64,000 nt of DNA from Candidatus Dechloromonas phosphorivorans. GTDB taxonomy: Bacteria; Pseudomonadota; Gammaproteobacteria; Burkholderiales; Rhodocyclaceae. The DNA lies in contig JADJMS010000022.1 of the NCBI GenBank assembly GCA_016709495.1, positions 54,458 through 118,457 of the forward strand, written 5' to 3'. The notes beneath the pieces are model-generated. The model did not search any database. It had not been told where the DNA came from and saw only the letters and a list, made by a program, of their open reading frames with translations. Positions 38,101-48,200 of the stretch are shown here, piece after piece. Within the stretch, counting starts at the first letter, position 1, and each line of letters begins with the position of its first letter. The translations under genes and the position numbers were made by a program.

Positions 38101-39881
38101 GTGGTTGAAAACTCAAGGCACCAGGAAAGGCTGATGGCTGTGCTACGCGCCAGCCTAGTTTTTGGTGCGCTTGACCCTGATCTACTCAGTGATCTTGCAG
38201 ACAGTTTGGAGATCGAAACTGTCGAGGGTGGCAATACCATACTAAGCGAAGGTGATACTGCCGAGAGCATGCTGATCGTCGTCAGCGGTCGCCTCCGGGT
38301 TTCCCGAAAAAATCCGGATGGCTCCCTTCGCCTCTACAACGAAGTTTCTCCCGGCGAAACAGTTGGTGAAGCCGGGATGATCCTGCAGCAAAGGCGTTTT
38401 GCCGATGTCACTGCCTTGCGTGACTCGACAATCGCCGTATTGCACCGCCTGCCGTTTGAACAACTCTTGATGCGCCACCCGGTCGCACTCAACAAGGTAT
38501 TTGCGCAAGCGGTTTATCACCAATTACGCCACACGCCGCAAAGAACCGAACATGGTCATGCTCACGCTTTTGTCATCGTTCCGTTACACCCGTCTCCCCT
38601 AAACACTGAGTTCGCACATAGTTTGACGCAGGCCTTAGCCAACTCAGGTAAAGCCCAACTGGTCAACGCCGCGACATCTGAAAACTTCCCGTTTGACGAC
38701 CTTGATACAGCCTTTGATTTTTTGATCTATCAGACGGATGGTCAAGACTCCGAATGGACCCGGCGTGCCTTTCGTCAGGCCGATCAAATTATCTATGTTG
38801 CTAGCGATGGCGATGACGCTGGGGTTTGCAATGTCGAGATGAAACTCGCTGCGGAACCTGGCTTCTCAATGAAACGCCAGCATTTGGCACTTCTCCATCC
38901 AGCCAACACCGTATTGCCGGGAGATTTGGCCAGTTGGCGAACCGAGCGTGAAGTTGAACGAGTCTATCCACTGCGCGCCGGCCACGACAATGACTTTGCC
39001 CGATTGGCACGCTTTCTGACAGGACAAGCGGTTGGCGTCGTTCTGGGTGGCGGTGGCGCACGCGGGTTTGCCCATCTTGGTATTCTGCGCGCCCTAGAGC
39101 AATCCAATATTCCGGTCGATATCATTGGTGGCAACAGCATGGGCGCGCTGATTGGAGCGCAGTATGCAAAAGGGCTAGGGCTTGAAGAAATCCGTGATCA
39201 GACAATGGCATTTGCCCTCGGTGGCGAACGGCCAACCTTACCCGTTATCTCTTTGCTCTCCGGGCGACGCCTTGAGCGTGATTTGCGCAAAATGTTCGGT
39301 GAACAGGACATTGAGCAACTTTGGAACCCTACTTCGCTGCCGCTTGCAATCTGAGTCGAGCCTGCACCACGGTTCAGGAAAGTGGCCCACTCTGGCATGC
39401 CGTATTAGCCAGCAATTCACCGGCGGGACTGTTACCCCCTGTACTGCGCGGAGGTGATTTACTGGTTGACGGGGCCATTCTCGACAATGTGCCGGTTGGC
39501 GCCATGCGCAGCCGTCTCAGCACACCATTTGAGCTGCGCCGCGGCAATGGAACGATCATTGCCATTGATGTCGATGTCCGTGACGACATGAGTGTTGACC
39601 CGGCAATGGCCCGCCTCTCCGTACGCAAGACGATCAAAGGCTACTTTTCTACATCAAGTGAAGCCTGCCCTGGTATTGGCGACATACTCTATCGCGCCGG
39701 TCATATTGGTGGCTTGCATCAACGTAGCAGAACGATGGCAATGGCAGATCATTACCTTGCCCCCCCCGTCGCTGGCTTTCCCTTGATGGCCTATCGTCGT
39801 GCAGCGGAAATTGCCGAGGTTGGTTATCGTTACGCCATGGAAGAAATTGGCCAATGGACGAAACCGGCACTGCCGCGCTAA
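38101..39881 (+). CDS. cyclic-nucleotide-binding / patatin-like phospholipase (NTE family), frameshifted
   Basis: Domains: cyclic nucleotide-binding domain (about residues 15-135, LSEGDTAESMLIVVSGRLRV), a linker, and a patatin serine-hydrolase domain with the oxyanion loop VLGGGGARGFAHLG, nucleophile Ser in IGGNSMGALIGA, and catalytic Asp in LLVDGAILDNVPVG. As sequenced, the first frame stops at 39354 just after LWNP and the rest continues in another frame from 39321. One missing C in the run at 39327-39329 restores ...LWNPYFAAACNLSRA... and a 593-residue protein of normal NTE-like layout. GTG start at 38101. The 3' end overlaps the NRPS gene by 28 bases. Probably hydrolyses phospholipid or lysophospholipid at the membrane. 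Confidence 0.85.
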
Positions 39882-42800
39882 ACCCGGCAGATTTGCCGCT
39901 CTCGCTTAGCCAGCGCGAAGTCTGGCTGGATCAGTGCGCCTGGCCGGATAGTACGCACCTGAACATCGGTGGTGGTGGATACATCAAAGGGCCATTTGAT
40001 AGACCAGCCTTTATTGATGCACTCAACACGCTGGTCGAAGAAAACGAAGCTCTGCGTTTAGTACCAGATCTTGACGGAAGACAGCGCCTGTTGCCCAGCT
40101 ATCAACCGCTACTGGAACACATCGACTTTTCGTCAAAAGTCCAACCACAGGAAGCACTTCAAGATTGGGTAAAAGAAAGTATTGCGCAGCCTTTTATCCT
40201 CGGCAACGCCCCTCCTTGGCGTTTCGCGTTGCTGCATTTCAATAAGGAGCTTAACTGGCTCTCCATTCAATTCCATCATCTGGTTATGGATGGCTGGGGT
40301 ACGTCGCAGGTCATGCGCCGCTGGGTCGAAATTTATAATGCGAAAATCGCCGGCATTGAGCCACCACCTGCGGGCGATCCTGGTTACTTAAAGTTCATTG
40401 AAGAATCGCTCGAATACCGCGCCACAAATGCATTCGAAAACGATAACGCTTTTTGGCAAGAAACCCTGCCGAGACTCCCGGAACCACTATTTGAGCGGCG
40501 CCACTTGCCGACAGGCAAAAGCGGTGTAACCCCTGCGCTATCAGCCACACTCTCCATTGCACGTAATGAATATGACCAATTAGGCAGTCAAATCGGCACA
40601 TTCGGCGCAACCCCTTTCAGCTACATGATTGCGGTATTGGCTCTGTATTTCGCTCGCGTTTTGAATCGGCAGGAAGTGGTAATCGGTATTCCCAGCCTCA
40701 ATCGGGGAGGCAAGCGCTACAAGAACACCTTTGGCATGTTCGTCGGTGTATTTCCGCTGGTGCTTCAAGTCAAGCCACAAATGTCGGTGGCCGAACTGCT
40801 GTTCTCGGTTAATAGCGGGCTGCGTGCAGCCGTTCGTCACCAACGCTATCCGCTAAGCGAACAAGGTAAGCGATTACAAGCCATTCGTCACAAGCGTGAC
40901 AGTTTGTTCGACGTACTGTTCTCTTTCGAGCGGCAGGAATACGACCTTAAATTTGGCGACACCGCCATCTCGATGGGCGCACGACAGGTTTTTTCCGGGT
41001 TGGCCCGTTACCCGCTTGGAATCACTTTGTGTGAGTTTCACCCCGATCAGGATGTCGAACTGACGCTGGAAGCAAGTGCCGCCTGCTTTGAACCAGCCGA
41101 GGTTGGTTACCTGGGCAAACGACTGTTACATTTAATGACTACGATGCTCGCCAATGCGCACGCCTTGGTCGATTCAATCGATATTCTGCCAGCGGACGAA
41201 CGCTTTGAACTCATTAAAGGTTCTTTTCAGGGATGTTGCGGTCAACCGCAGCCAGAGCCTTATTTTTTTCAGTTCGAACGCCATGCCAAAACCCAACCCA
41301 ATGCCACAGCAATCGTCTGGGACGGCGGGCAGATGGATTACGCTACGCTTGATAGCTTGGCAGAAAGCATCGCCAACACGCTGCGAAATCAAGGTGCGGG
41401 CCGGGACAAAATTGTCGCGCTGGCTGTCGAACGTTCGCCCGAAATGGTTGCCGCTCTGCTAGGCATTGCCAAATCGGGCGCCGCCTTTACCCCTCGATAT
41501 TGATGCGCCACTGGCACGCCTCGACAGCATTCTGGCAGATAGCAAAGCCATTGCCCTGTTGATACAGGAGCGCAATCGCTCAAGGTTAGGCACACTTCCT
41601 TTACCCACGTTATCAATTGATGAGGTTGCCCACAAAGTAAATTCAGTAGTTCAAGGATCAAATTCGAACGAGAGCAAGCCGACTGACCTTGCTTATGTAC
41701 TATTCACATCGGGTTCCACTGGGCGACCCAAAGGCGTCATGGTTGAACACGCTACGTTGTCCATGCGTCTTGAATGGCTGGCGAAAACCTGGCAAGTACA
41801 AGCATCTGATCGCACTGGACAAATCACTCAACTGACCTTCGATCCTTCGCTGATTGAAATCCTGCTCCCCCTCACCCAAGGGGCCAGTATTGCCCTATCA
41901 CCTGCCGGCCGCCAGCTCCCCACTTCCTTCGGCGACTTTGCCATCCGGCACGCCGTCACCATCATGGCGCTGGTCCCTTCAACGGTGCGCGGCGTGGTCG
42001 ATTCCGCTGGTGGTCAGACAGCTTTGCGGCTACGCGTGGCGTGTTGTGGCGGCGAAGTATTGCCACCTGAACTCGCCCAAAGATTCGCCAACGAAACCGG
42101 CGCTCAGCTCTACAACGTCTACGGTCCGACTGAAACCGCGATTTTTGCAACTGCGTGGTGCTGCCAAGAAAGTTTGCCCGGTGTAGCACTCCCGGTTGGC
42201 TTTCCAATCAGCGAATCACGCATCTACATATTTGATCAAGCGGGACAGTTATTACCCTTTGGCGTCTTAGGAGAGGTTTTCATTGCCGGACAGGCCATTG
42301 CACGAGGCTACCTGAATCGCCCCGAGCTTGATGCCGACGCCTTCCGTCCAGATCCATTCTGGCCAGGCCAGCGCATGTATCGAACAGGCGATCAAGGCTG
42401 GTTGGGTGCAGATGGCAACCTACACTTCCAAGGTCGGCTTGACCGTCAAATCAAATTACGCGGTTATCGAGTTGAATTGGGAGAAATTGAAGCAGCCTTG
42501 TTAGCTCTAGAGGGAATACACCAGGCTGCCGTCAAATTGGTTGAACTGGACGGAAAACAACTGATATACGCTTGGGTTGCAGGTGACGAGGATGACTCAC
42601 CGGCCAAGCTTCGCGATCAACTGGCAACTCGATTACCTGATTACATGTTGCCCGCCGGCATCAGTATTGCCCCTGAATTACCAACCAATTTAACGGGTAA
42701 AACTGATTACGACGCCCTGCCCCAACCAGAACTCCTGGCCAGTGCACTTATTTCCAGACCAGCACAAGGCCGACTTGAATCCAGTTTGATGGCGCTATGG

Positions 42801-43711
42801 GAAAAAGCACTCAATCGTCAAGAGATCAGCGTCCATGATAACTTTTCGATATCGGCGGCGACTCCCTAGCAGCAGTCGAAATATTGACTGGTATAGAAAA
42901 ACTGCTGGCTCGAAAAATTTCACTTTACCGCCTGATTGAACACCCAACCATAGAGCGACTTGCCATCGCACTGGGTAATGAAGAAGCAGATAGCGAATTG
43001 ATGATCCCGCTCAACCGCCATACAGGGAAAATTCCGTTTTATCTTGCCGCATCAGGGCATGGCGACTTGATTCGATTTCAGAAACTGTCGCAAACACTGG
43101 GCGATGTTTGTGATTTTTACATGTTGCAACCACCGACCTCATTAACCATCACCAGCATCGATCAACTTGCAAAACTTTACGCCGACCAAATAGAAAGTTG
43201 CGGTCGACCAGGTTTTTTGGCTGGTTTTTCAGTCGGCGGAATACCTGCGCTGGAGGCGGCTAGATTGTTGCAACAGCGTGGAATGAAATTACCTGGGATG
43301 ATATTGGTTGATACCGTCTATCCGGTTCGTGTTCTGCGCGGAGCAACTTTGTGGCGAATTCTTGGCTGGTTGGCGCGCAATCTCAATGTTCAAGAATTAA
43401 GTATGAATGGAAGACACCTCGGTGCCATGTTCAGCGATCCTGGCCTGATGGCCCAAATCAAGGCTATGGCCGGATATCACCCGGTAGAATATTCAGGTCA
43501 GGTGTCCCTACTCAAATCAAGTGGTCTGGCTAGTTGGGAGCGCTGGTTTTTCCGTCCATGGCAAAAGACCGTGTCCAGCACAATAAAACAAGTGCAAATT
43601 CCGGGCTTGCATGGCTCTATCTTTGAACAAGGGAATGTCGAGGCACTATCGACCACTCTGAAAGAACTTCTCACCGAAGAGCGGCGTATTGAAGCGCCCA
43701 AATTGGCATGA
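39854..43711 (+). CDS. single-module non-ribosomal peptide synthetase (C-A-T-TE), with two frameshifts
   Basis: A condensation domain (about residues 12-440, HHLVMDGWG at 141-149), an adenylation domain (about 465-970; FTSGSTGRPKGV, NVYGPTETAIFATAW, GYRVELGEIE and the Lys in NLTGKTDYD), a carrier domain (DIGGDSLAAVEIL in the restored frame) and a thioesterase (GFSVGG, G-x-S-x-G). The frame is broken at the C run 41490-41493 (two bases short) and the T run 42843-42846 (one short). Correction gives 1286 residues. A condensation domain in front of a single A domain suggests N-acylation of one amino acid, released by the TE. Product unknown. Confidence 0.87.
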
Positions 43712-44388
43712 CAACTAGGGAAACTGATCTCGCCGCCCTCAAGAAAAGAGCATGGTTGCTGGCTTTGTTGATTCTCAGCTTGATTGGTTTGGGATTGGCT
43801 TGGCGGTGGACTTCACTAGGCGAATGGTTTGATATTCAACGATTGGTTGGCCTCCTTCACGAACAAGGGGGCAGCATAAGGCCATTGGCGGCGCTGGCAT
43901 GGGTTGCTCTCGCCAGTGTGGTTGCAATTCCTTTGGCGGTCATCATCATGGTTTCGGCGATTGCCTTTGGGCCTTGGTATGGCATTGCCTATGCCCTGAC
44001 CGGGGCCAGTTTGGGAGCGGTCATCAGTTATTGGGTTGGCAGCCATCTTGGCCACGAAGCGCTCTGTCGGCTTGCTGGCGAACGCGTTAATCAACTGAGT
44101 TCACGACTTGCCAAGCGAGGCATCTTGTCAGTAATCGCGATTCGCATGGTGCCGATTGCCCCGTTTGCAATTGTTAACATGATTGCCGGAACAACACACA
44201 TCAGGCTTGCAGATTTCTTTTTCGGCACTTGGCTCGGCATGCTGCCTGGCGCACTAGTCATCACAGTTTTTGCCGACCAAATAGTGCTCGCTTTGTCCGA
44301 TCCCGGATGGGGTGCCGGATTAATTGTAGCCGTGACTATTGCGCTGATCGTGGGTGGTGGCGTTTTCATTCGTTGCTGGAAAAAATGA
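43708..44388 (+). CDS. VTT-domain (DedA/TVP38-like) membrane protein
   Basis: The 226-residue protein has five or six membrane segments and the family's central motif region (GPWYGIAYALTGASLGAVIS, then RMVPIAPFAIVNMIAGTT). VTT proteins move or flip lipids and affect membrane stress; the precise substrate cannot be read. ATG overlaps the NRPS stop (ATGA), so it is co-translated and may handle the NRPS product. Confidence 0.85.
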   Translation: MTTRETDLAALKKRAWLLALLILSLIGLGLAWRWTSLGEWFDIQRLVGLLHEQGGSIRPLAALAWVALASVVAIPLAVIIMVSAIAFGPWYGIAYALTGASLGAVISYWVGSHLGHEALCRLAGERVNQLSSRLAKRGILSVIAIRMVPIAPFAIVNMIAGTTHIRLADFFFGTWLGMLPGALVITVFADQIVLALSDPGWGAGLIVAVTIALIVGGGVFIRCWKK

Positions 44389-44468
44389 TTTAGCGGGACT
44401 GAGAAATATTTCATGATCCGTGCATTGCAGGGATGATTACAATACCGAAAACGAAGTCGAATGTAGGG

Positions 44469-44485
44469 TGTCGGATTGTTTTACA
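44469..44485 (+). promoter_or_regulatory. 17-bp box upstream of the HPr-rel-A operon (candidate PrsR site)
   Basis: TGTCGGATTGTTTTACA. The same box, TGTCGGAATTCTTTACA, occurs at 63201-63217 before another sigma54 promoter; 13 of 17 positions are identical and the outer six bases on each side match. It ends 64 bases before the GG of the promoter, a normal distance for an enhancer of a sigma54 activator. PrsR encoded at 51958-53316 is the obvious candidate. Confidence 0.6.
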
Positions 44486-44547
44486 ATCGCATTTTTATGG
44501 CCAGCTGTGAATTTTTTAACCTATTGAATTAAAAATGATATTTAAAG

Positions 44548-44565
44548 TTGGCGTAAAAATTGCTT
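44548..44565 (+). promoter_or_regulatory. sigma54 promoter of the HPr-rel-A operon
   Basis: TTGGCGTAAAAATTGCTT has GG (-24) and GC (-12) separated by exactly 10 bases and matches the sigma54 consensus well. Predicted start near 44575 lies after the ATG at 44571 and before the one at 44619, which supports the later start for the first gene. Confidence 0.75.
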
Positions 44566-44618
44566 AATGTATGTATCGCAAGACAAGTAATTGTCTGACT
44601 ATAAAGATTGAGGCACAC

Positions 44619-45161
44619 ATGAATGAACTGAAAACTTTAGATGACAAGCCGAGCCAGACTAAGAGCACGAATCGCAGGCGGTTTGTACGCGGGCTTGGAA
44701 TCGCTATTCCAGTGGCGCTTACGGTGTCGGCGCGCTCTGCGCTGGCAAATACGTGTTCTGCGGTATCGGCAAATGCTTCAATTGCACTGACGAATAGTCA
44801 CAATGCAACGGGCGACACCCGTCTTACATGTAGTGGATGGTCACCAGATACATGGGCGAGCAAAATAACCGGTGACTATGACCCCAATAACAGCAAGTTC
44901 AATTTAGTATTTGGCAGTGGCCCGGATGCTAAGATGAGGCAGGTTATAATTAATAACAATGACTTCCAGCGACATATCGCAGCGGCCTATATGAATTTAG
45001 CCAAAAATAAAGTGGCAAGTACATCAGGTGGAAAAACAGTTTACGATCTTGACGACCTCAAAGCCATGTGGAACGGTCGCGATGGAAGCTATCAACCAGT
45101 TCCGGGAGTTTTATGGGGAAGACCCGAGATCAAGGCTTATTTGGCTACCACGTGGGATTAA
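44619..45161 (+). CDS. exported protein with Tat-like signal, first gene of the HPr-rel-A operon
   Basis: A 180-residue protein I do not recognise. Start 44619 has GAGG nearby and fits the sigma54 start point. The N terminus carries a twin-arginine-type signal (STNRRRFVRGLGIAIP, residues 17-32, then a hydrophobic core and AxA-like site SALA). The mature part is rich in Asn, Ser, Thr and Trp, has two Cys near its start (NTCSAVSA and RLTCSGW) and no known catalytic motif. Being the only exported product of this operon, it could be the object modified by the downstream proteins; that is inference. Confidence 0.75.
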   Translation: MNELKTLDDKPSQTKSTNRRRFVRGLGIAIPVALTVSARSALANTCSAVSANASIALTNSHNATGDTRLTCSGWSPDTWASKITGDYDPNNSKFNLVFGSGPDAKMRQVIINNNDFQRHIAAAYMNLAKNKVASTSGGKTVYDLDDLKAMWNGRDGSYQPVPGVLWGRPEIKAYLATTWD

Positions 45162-45173
45162 TTTTTTTCCTTC

Positions 45174-45443
45174 ATGGAAAATCAGCTACCTGCAAGTCTG
45201 CGCGCTTCTTCTAGCATTCTGATTGAGCAATGCGAAGATGGGTCTCTGGTATTTGACCTTGATTCAGGCGCGACGACGTTTTTGAGTACCGAGGCCGCAT
45301 TTTTGTTGGATTTTCTAACGAAATCTCCGTCGATTTCTGAGTTTGATTTATGCTCAGCCTCCACACCTAATTTGAGTGACGCAGGGGATTTACTCCAAAC
45401 CCTGGCCTCCCTTGAGAAGTCAAGGTTAGTTTTTAGGTGTTGA
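45174..45443 (+). CDS. PqqD-like protein of the HPr-rel-A system
   Basis: An 89-residue protein with the winged-helix pattern of PqqD-type peptide chaperones: LIEQCEDGSLVFDLDSGATTFLS near the N terminus (strand-turn-strand over about 15-37), then an amphipathic helix (AAFLLDFL). PqqD domains bind the leader of a peptide to be modified and present it to an enzyme. Sits 12 bases after the exported protein gene; its end overlaps the kinase gene. Family recognised from context with the HprK-related kinase. Confidence 0.78.
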   Translation: MENQLPASLRASSSILIEQCEDGSLVFDLDSGATTFLSTEAAFLLDFLTKSPSISEFDLCSASTPNLSDAGDLLQTLASLEKSRLVFRC

Positions 45444-46351
45444 TCCTTTCCGCCTGCTCGGCGGAAGAGTTGAAAGCGGCGTTACGTTTGGGTCGCTTTC
45501 GGCTCCATGTTGGACATCTCCGCCTCAAAATTTCTAGCATTGTTCCGGAATTTGTCTGCGTGTTGCAGCAACTCTATGCAGCGCATCCGGTAATGCTGGA
45601 TGGGGGGGATTTTGACTTTGAGATTGCAATTTCCCCTCCTACGCCATGGCGACACTGGTTAAGACGAAATGCGATCTTTGAATTTTGCGGGGATGCCCCT
45701 TTCGAACCAATGGAAGTTGGCCATGCGTTCGCCATGTTTGAATGGGGTCTCAATTGGGCAATTGCTTCTTACCTACACAATTACCTGATTTTGCACTCGG
45801 CAGTTGTTGAATTTGAGGGAAATGGCGTTTTGCTTTCTGCCGTTTCGGGAAGTGGCAAAAGCACCTTGTCAGCTGAGCTTTCTCTCCAGGGATGGCGGTT
45901 ACTCTCTGATGAACTGGCCTTGATTGATGACAATTTGCAGCTTTTCCCGCTTGCTCGCCCAATCAGTCTGAAGAACAGTTCAATTGACCTGATTCGTACA
46001 CGTTTTCCATCCGCCAGGTTGGGCCCACTCGCCAAGGATACGCACAAGGGAACAGTGGCTCATCTCATGGCTCCCGATGCATCGGTTGAGTCGAATGCAG
46101 TCCCGGCGATTCCAAAATTTATCATTTTTCCGAAGTGGACCGCAGGCGCGCCCTTGAGAGTTGAAGCAGTGGGTTCCGGACAGGCAGCAATGCGTCTTAT
46201 TGATCAGGCTTTTAATTATTCGATTCTCGGTCATAAGGGGTTTGAGCGTCTGGTTGCCCTGGTGCGACAAGCCGAGGCCTGGGAGATTGAATATTCGTCA
46301 CTCGATGAGGCACGGGAAGCGATAGAAAGCTTGGTGCGCGAACGTGGCTAG
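45437..46351 (+). CDS. HprK-related kinase A
   Basis: A 304-residue protein resembling HPr kinase/phosphorylase C-terminal domains. The P-loop is SAVSGSGKSTLSAELSL (about 135-151), preceded by LILHSAVVEFEGNGVLLS with the conserved His, followed by LLSDELALID (Asp/Glu Mg site, about 155-164). True HPr is not its partner here; these kinases occur with PqqD-like and nucleotidyltransferase proteins, often in exosortase-bearing genomes. The phosphorylated target is unknown. GTG start overlapping the PqqD stop. Confidence 0.85.
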   Translation: MLILSACSAEELKAALRLGRFRLHVGHLRLKISSIVPEFVCVLQQLYAAHPVMLDGGDFDFEIAISPPTPWRHWLRRNAIFEFCGDAPFEPMEVGHAFAMFEWGLNWAIASYLHNYLILHSAVVEFEGNGVLLSAVSGSGKSTLSAELSLQGWRLLSDELALIDDNLQLFPLARPISLKNSSIDLIRTRFPSARLGPLAKDTHKGTVAHLMAPDASVESNAVPAIPKFIIFPKWTAGAPLRVEAVGSGQAAMRLIDQAFNYSILGHKGFERLVALVRQAEAWEIEYSSLDEAREAIESLVRERG

Positions 46352-47417
46352 GCTCTCCCCATTGATTGAATTTCTTGCCGGCCGGGTTTCTCCTAGAGAT
46401 TTGACCTCTGAAGCGTGGAGTTTGATGTTTTCCGAGGCCCGTCAAGCCGGAGTGCTTAGTCGATTGGGATCGACTCTCTGCCAATCACATGCTACTGAAA
46501 AATATCTTCCAGAACGCCTGCGCGAGCATGTTTCAGCAGCGGCGATTCAAGTAGATGCATTTCAACGCGATGTTCATCGTGAGTTGGCGTATATCCAGAG
46601 CGCTTTGTCAGGGTTGCAGACGCCGGTACTCCTGTTGAAAGGGGCCTCGTATGTTCTGCTGGAATTGCCCGCCGCAACTGGGCGAATATTTAGCGATATA
46701 GACATCCTCGTATCAAAGCCTCACGTGGGTTCAGCAGAGGCGAATTTGATGCTTGGCGGATGGTCGACCGGAAAACTGGACCCTTACGACCAGCGCTACT
46801 ATCGGGAGTGGTCGCACGAAATCCCCCCGATGACACATCTGCGCCGAGGCACAACGGTTGATTTGCATCACTCGCTGGCAATGCCGACCTGTCGAATTCG
46901 AATTGATTCTGAAAGAATGGTCAAAGAAGCTTTTCCCGTTGATACGAACGGATTTTGGTGGCGGCTAAAGGATGAAGACATGTTGCTTCATGCGGCTAGC
47001 CACTTGATGCTGAATTCCGAATTTGATCGTGGCTTGCGGGATTTGTGGGACATTGATCTTCTCTTCCGGCATTTTCAATCTAGTTCAAATTCATTCGTAG
47101 AGAAATTGATTGACCGGTCAGATCAAATAGGACTTACGAAAATAATTCGACAGGCCCTATTTTTGGCCAATCATTTTTTTCAGACTCCAGTTCCTGAAAA
47201 ACTCATATCAAATCAAGATGGTTTTTTTCTGAACCTAATGATTTGTGCATCGTCGACTCGCCATCCTGAAACCCGTTCCGGATGGCTTGCAATTTCATGC
47301 GCTCTACTTACGTACCGCGAAATGTATTTGCGACTGCCAAATCGATTGTTAGCGTTGCACCTCGCCCATAAGGCATCAGAACTATTCAAACGAACAGAAG
47401 AAAAAAAACAGGTCTGA
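46344..47417 (+). CDS. nucleotidyltransferase family protein of the HPr-rel-A system
   Basis: The 357-residue protein has the polymerase-beta-like site LLLKGASYVLL ... TGRIFSDIDILVS (two Asp in D-I-D, about residue 115) and DLHHSLAMP, with a helical C-terminal half. It belongs to the uncharacterised nucleotidyltransferases found beside HprK-like kinases. It could transfer a nucleotide or sugar-phosphate to the same target the kinase modifies. GTG start overlaps the kinase end. Last gene of the plus-strand operon, convergent with the protease. Confidence 0.82.
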   Translation: MARLSPLIEFLAGRVSPRDLTSEAWSLMFSEARQAGVLSRLGSTLCQSHATEKYLPERLREHVSAAAIQVDAFQRDVHRELAYIQSALSGLQTPVLLLKGASYVLLELPAATGRIFSDIDILVSKPHVGSAEANLMLGGWSTGKLDPYDQRYYREWSHEIPPMTHLRRGTTVDLHHSLAMPTCRIRIDSERMVKEAFPVDTNGFWWRLKDEDMLLHAASHLMLNSEFDRGLRDLWDIDLLFRHFQSSSNSFVEKLIDRSDQIGLTKIIRQALFLANHFFQTPVPEKLISNQDGFFLNLMICASSTRHPETRSGWLAISCALLTYREMYLRLPNRLLALHLAHKASELFKRTEEKKQV

Positions 47418-47425
47418 AATCATAA

Positions 47426-48198
47426 TTAGCGCTGCTTCAATAGCTCGGCCAAGAAATTTACTGGAATCGCGTAAGTAATCCCGGAAGGCTGACTGAGCGC
47501 AGCCTCTTTACTGCCCTTGATAAACACCATGTTGATTACGCCGATAACATTGCCCGTTTCGACATCAAAAACCGGGCTGCCACTATTCCCAGGATAGGCC
47601 GTTGCATCAAGCTGAAAGATATTGAACGCTCCGCTCTTTATGCGTTGAATTAGCTTTTCATTGAGTTGCTGAGCGTTCCCACCCGGTAAAGCAATCGGTG
47701 TGATTGAAGAAACGATTCCACGATGTGTCACTGGTGAAAATCCCAACGCGCCACCGATTGGAAACCCGGTAAAACCAATACTCAGCCCTTCACGAACGGA
47801 GTCAGAGTTTTGCAGTTTAAGCGCAGGAAGTGCCGGGCCTTCAATGCTGATAATAGCCAGATCGTGGTCTCGATCTCTTTGTAGCAGTCGTGCACGCCTA
47901 ACTTGCGGCTCTCCGCGTTCATTCCGCGCCTGAATCACCAGAGCCGGGGCATCCGACTCTGCACTGTCAGGAACTACGTGTGCGTTTGTAGCAACGATAT
48001 TGCCGTTACCAACAACAAAACCGGTACCGCGAAGAACGAATTGCGGGCTATTCGTTTTTTGTAAGTACCAACAACAACAATCGACGGTTTTATACGTTCA
48101 ATGGTGTCTGCAAACTCAGCATAAACAAATGGTGAAACAAGCGACCCAAGAAACAAACAAAAAAATCGCCGGAAGATACGCCTTATCAGACTCAACAC
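47426..48198 (-). CDS. trypsin-like serine protease, exported, frameshifted
   Basis: S1C-type protease. Signal sequence (FRRFFCLFLGSLVSPFVYA) and then ADTIERIKPSIVVVGTYKK. The frame then breaks in the run of six T at 48055-48060 (A on the coding strand): one more base restores NSPQFVLRGTGFVVGNG, the catalytic His in VATNAHVV, Asp in DHDLAII and Ser in YPGNSGSPVFD. Corrected length 257. No PDZ domain follows, so it is a minimal DegP/HtrA-like protease in the periplasm. It sits 2 bases after the transglycosylase gene at the edge of the PEP-CTERM locus. Confidence 0.83.
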
Positions 48199-48200
48199 CG

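Noticed and set aside
44571..44618. Earlier ATG start for the exported protein
   Set aside because: It would lie upstream of the predicted sigma54 start point and adds residues before a complete Tat-type signal.
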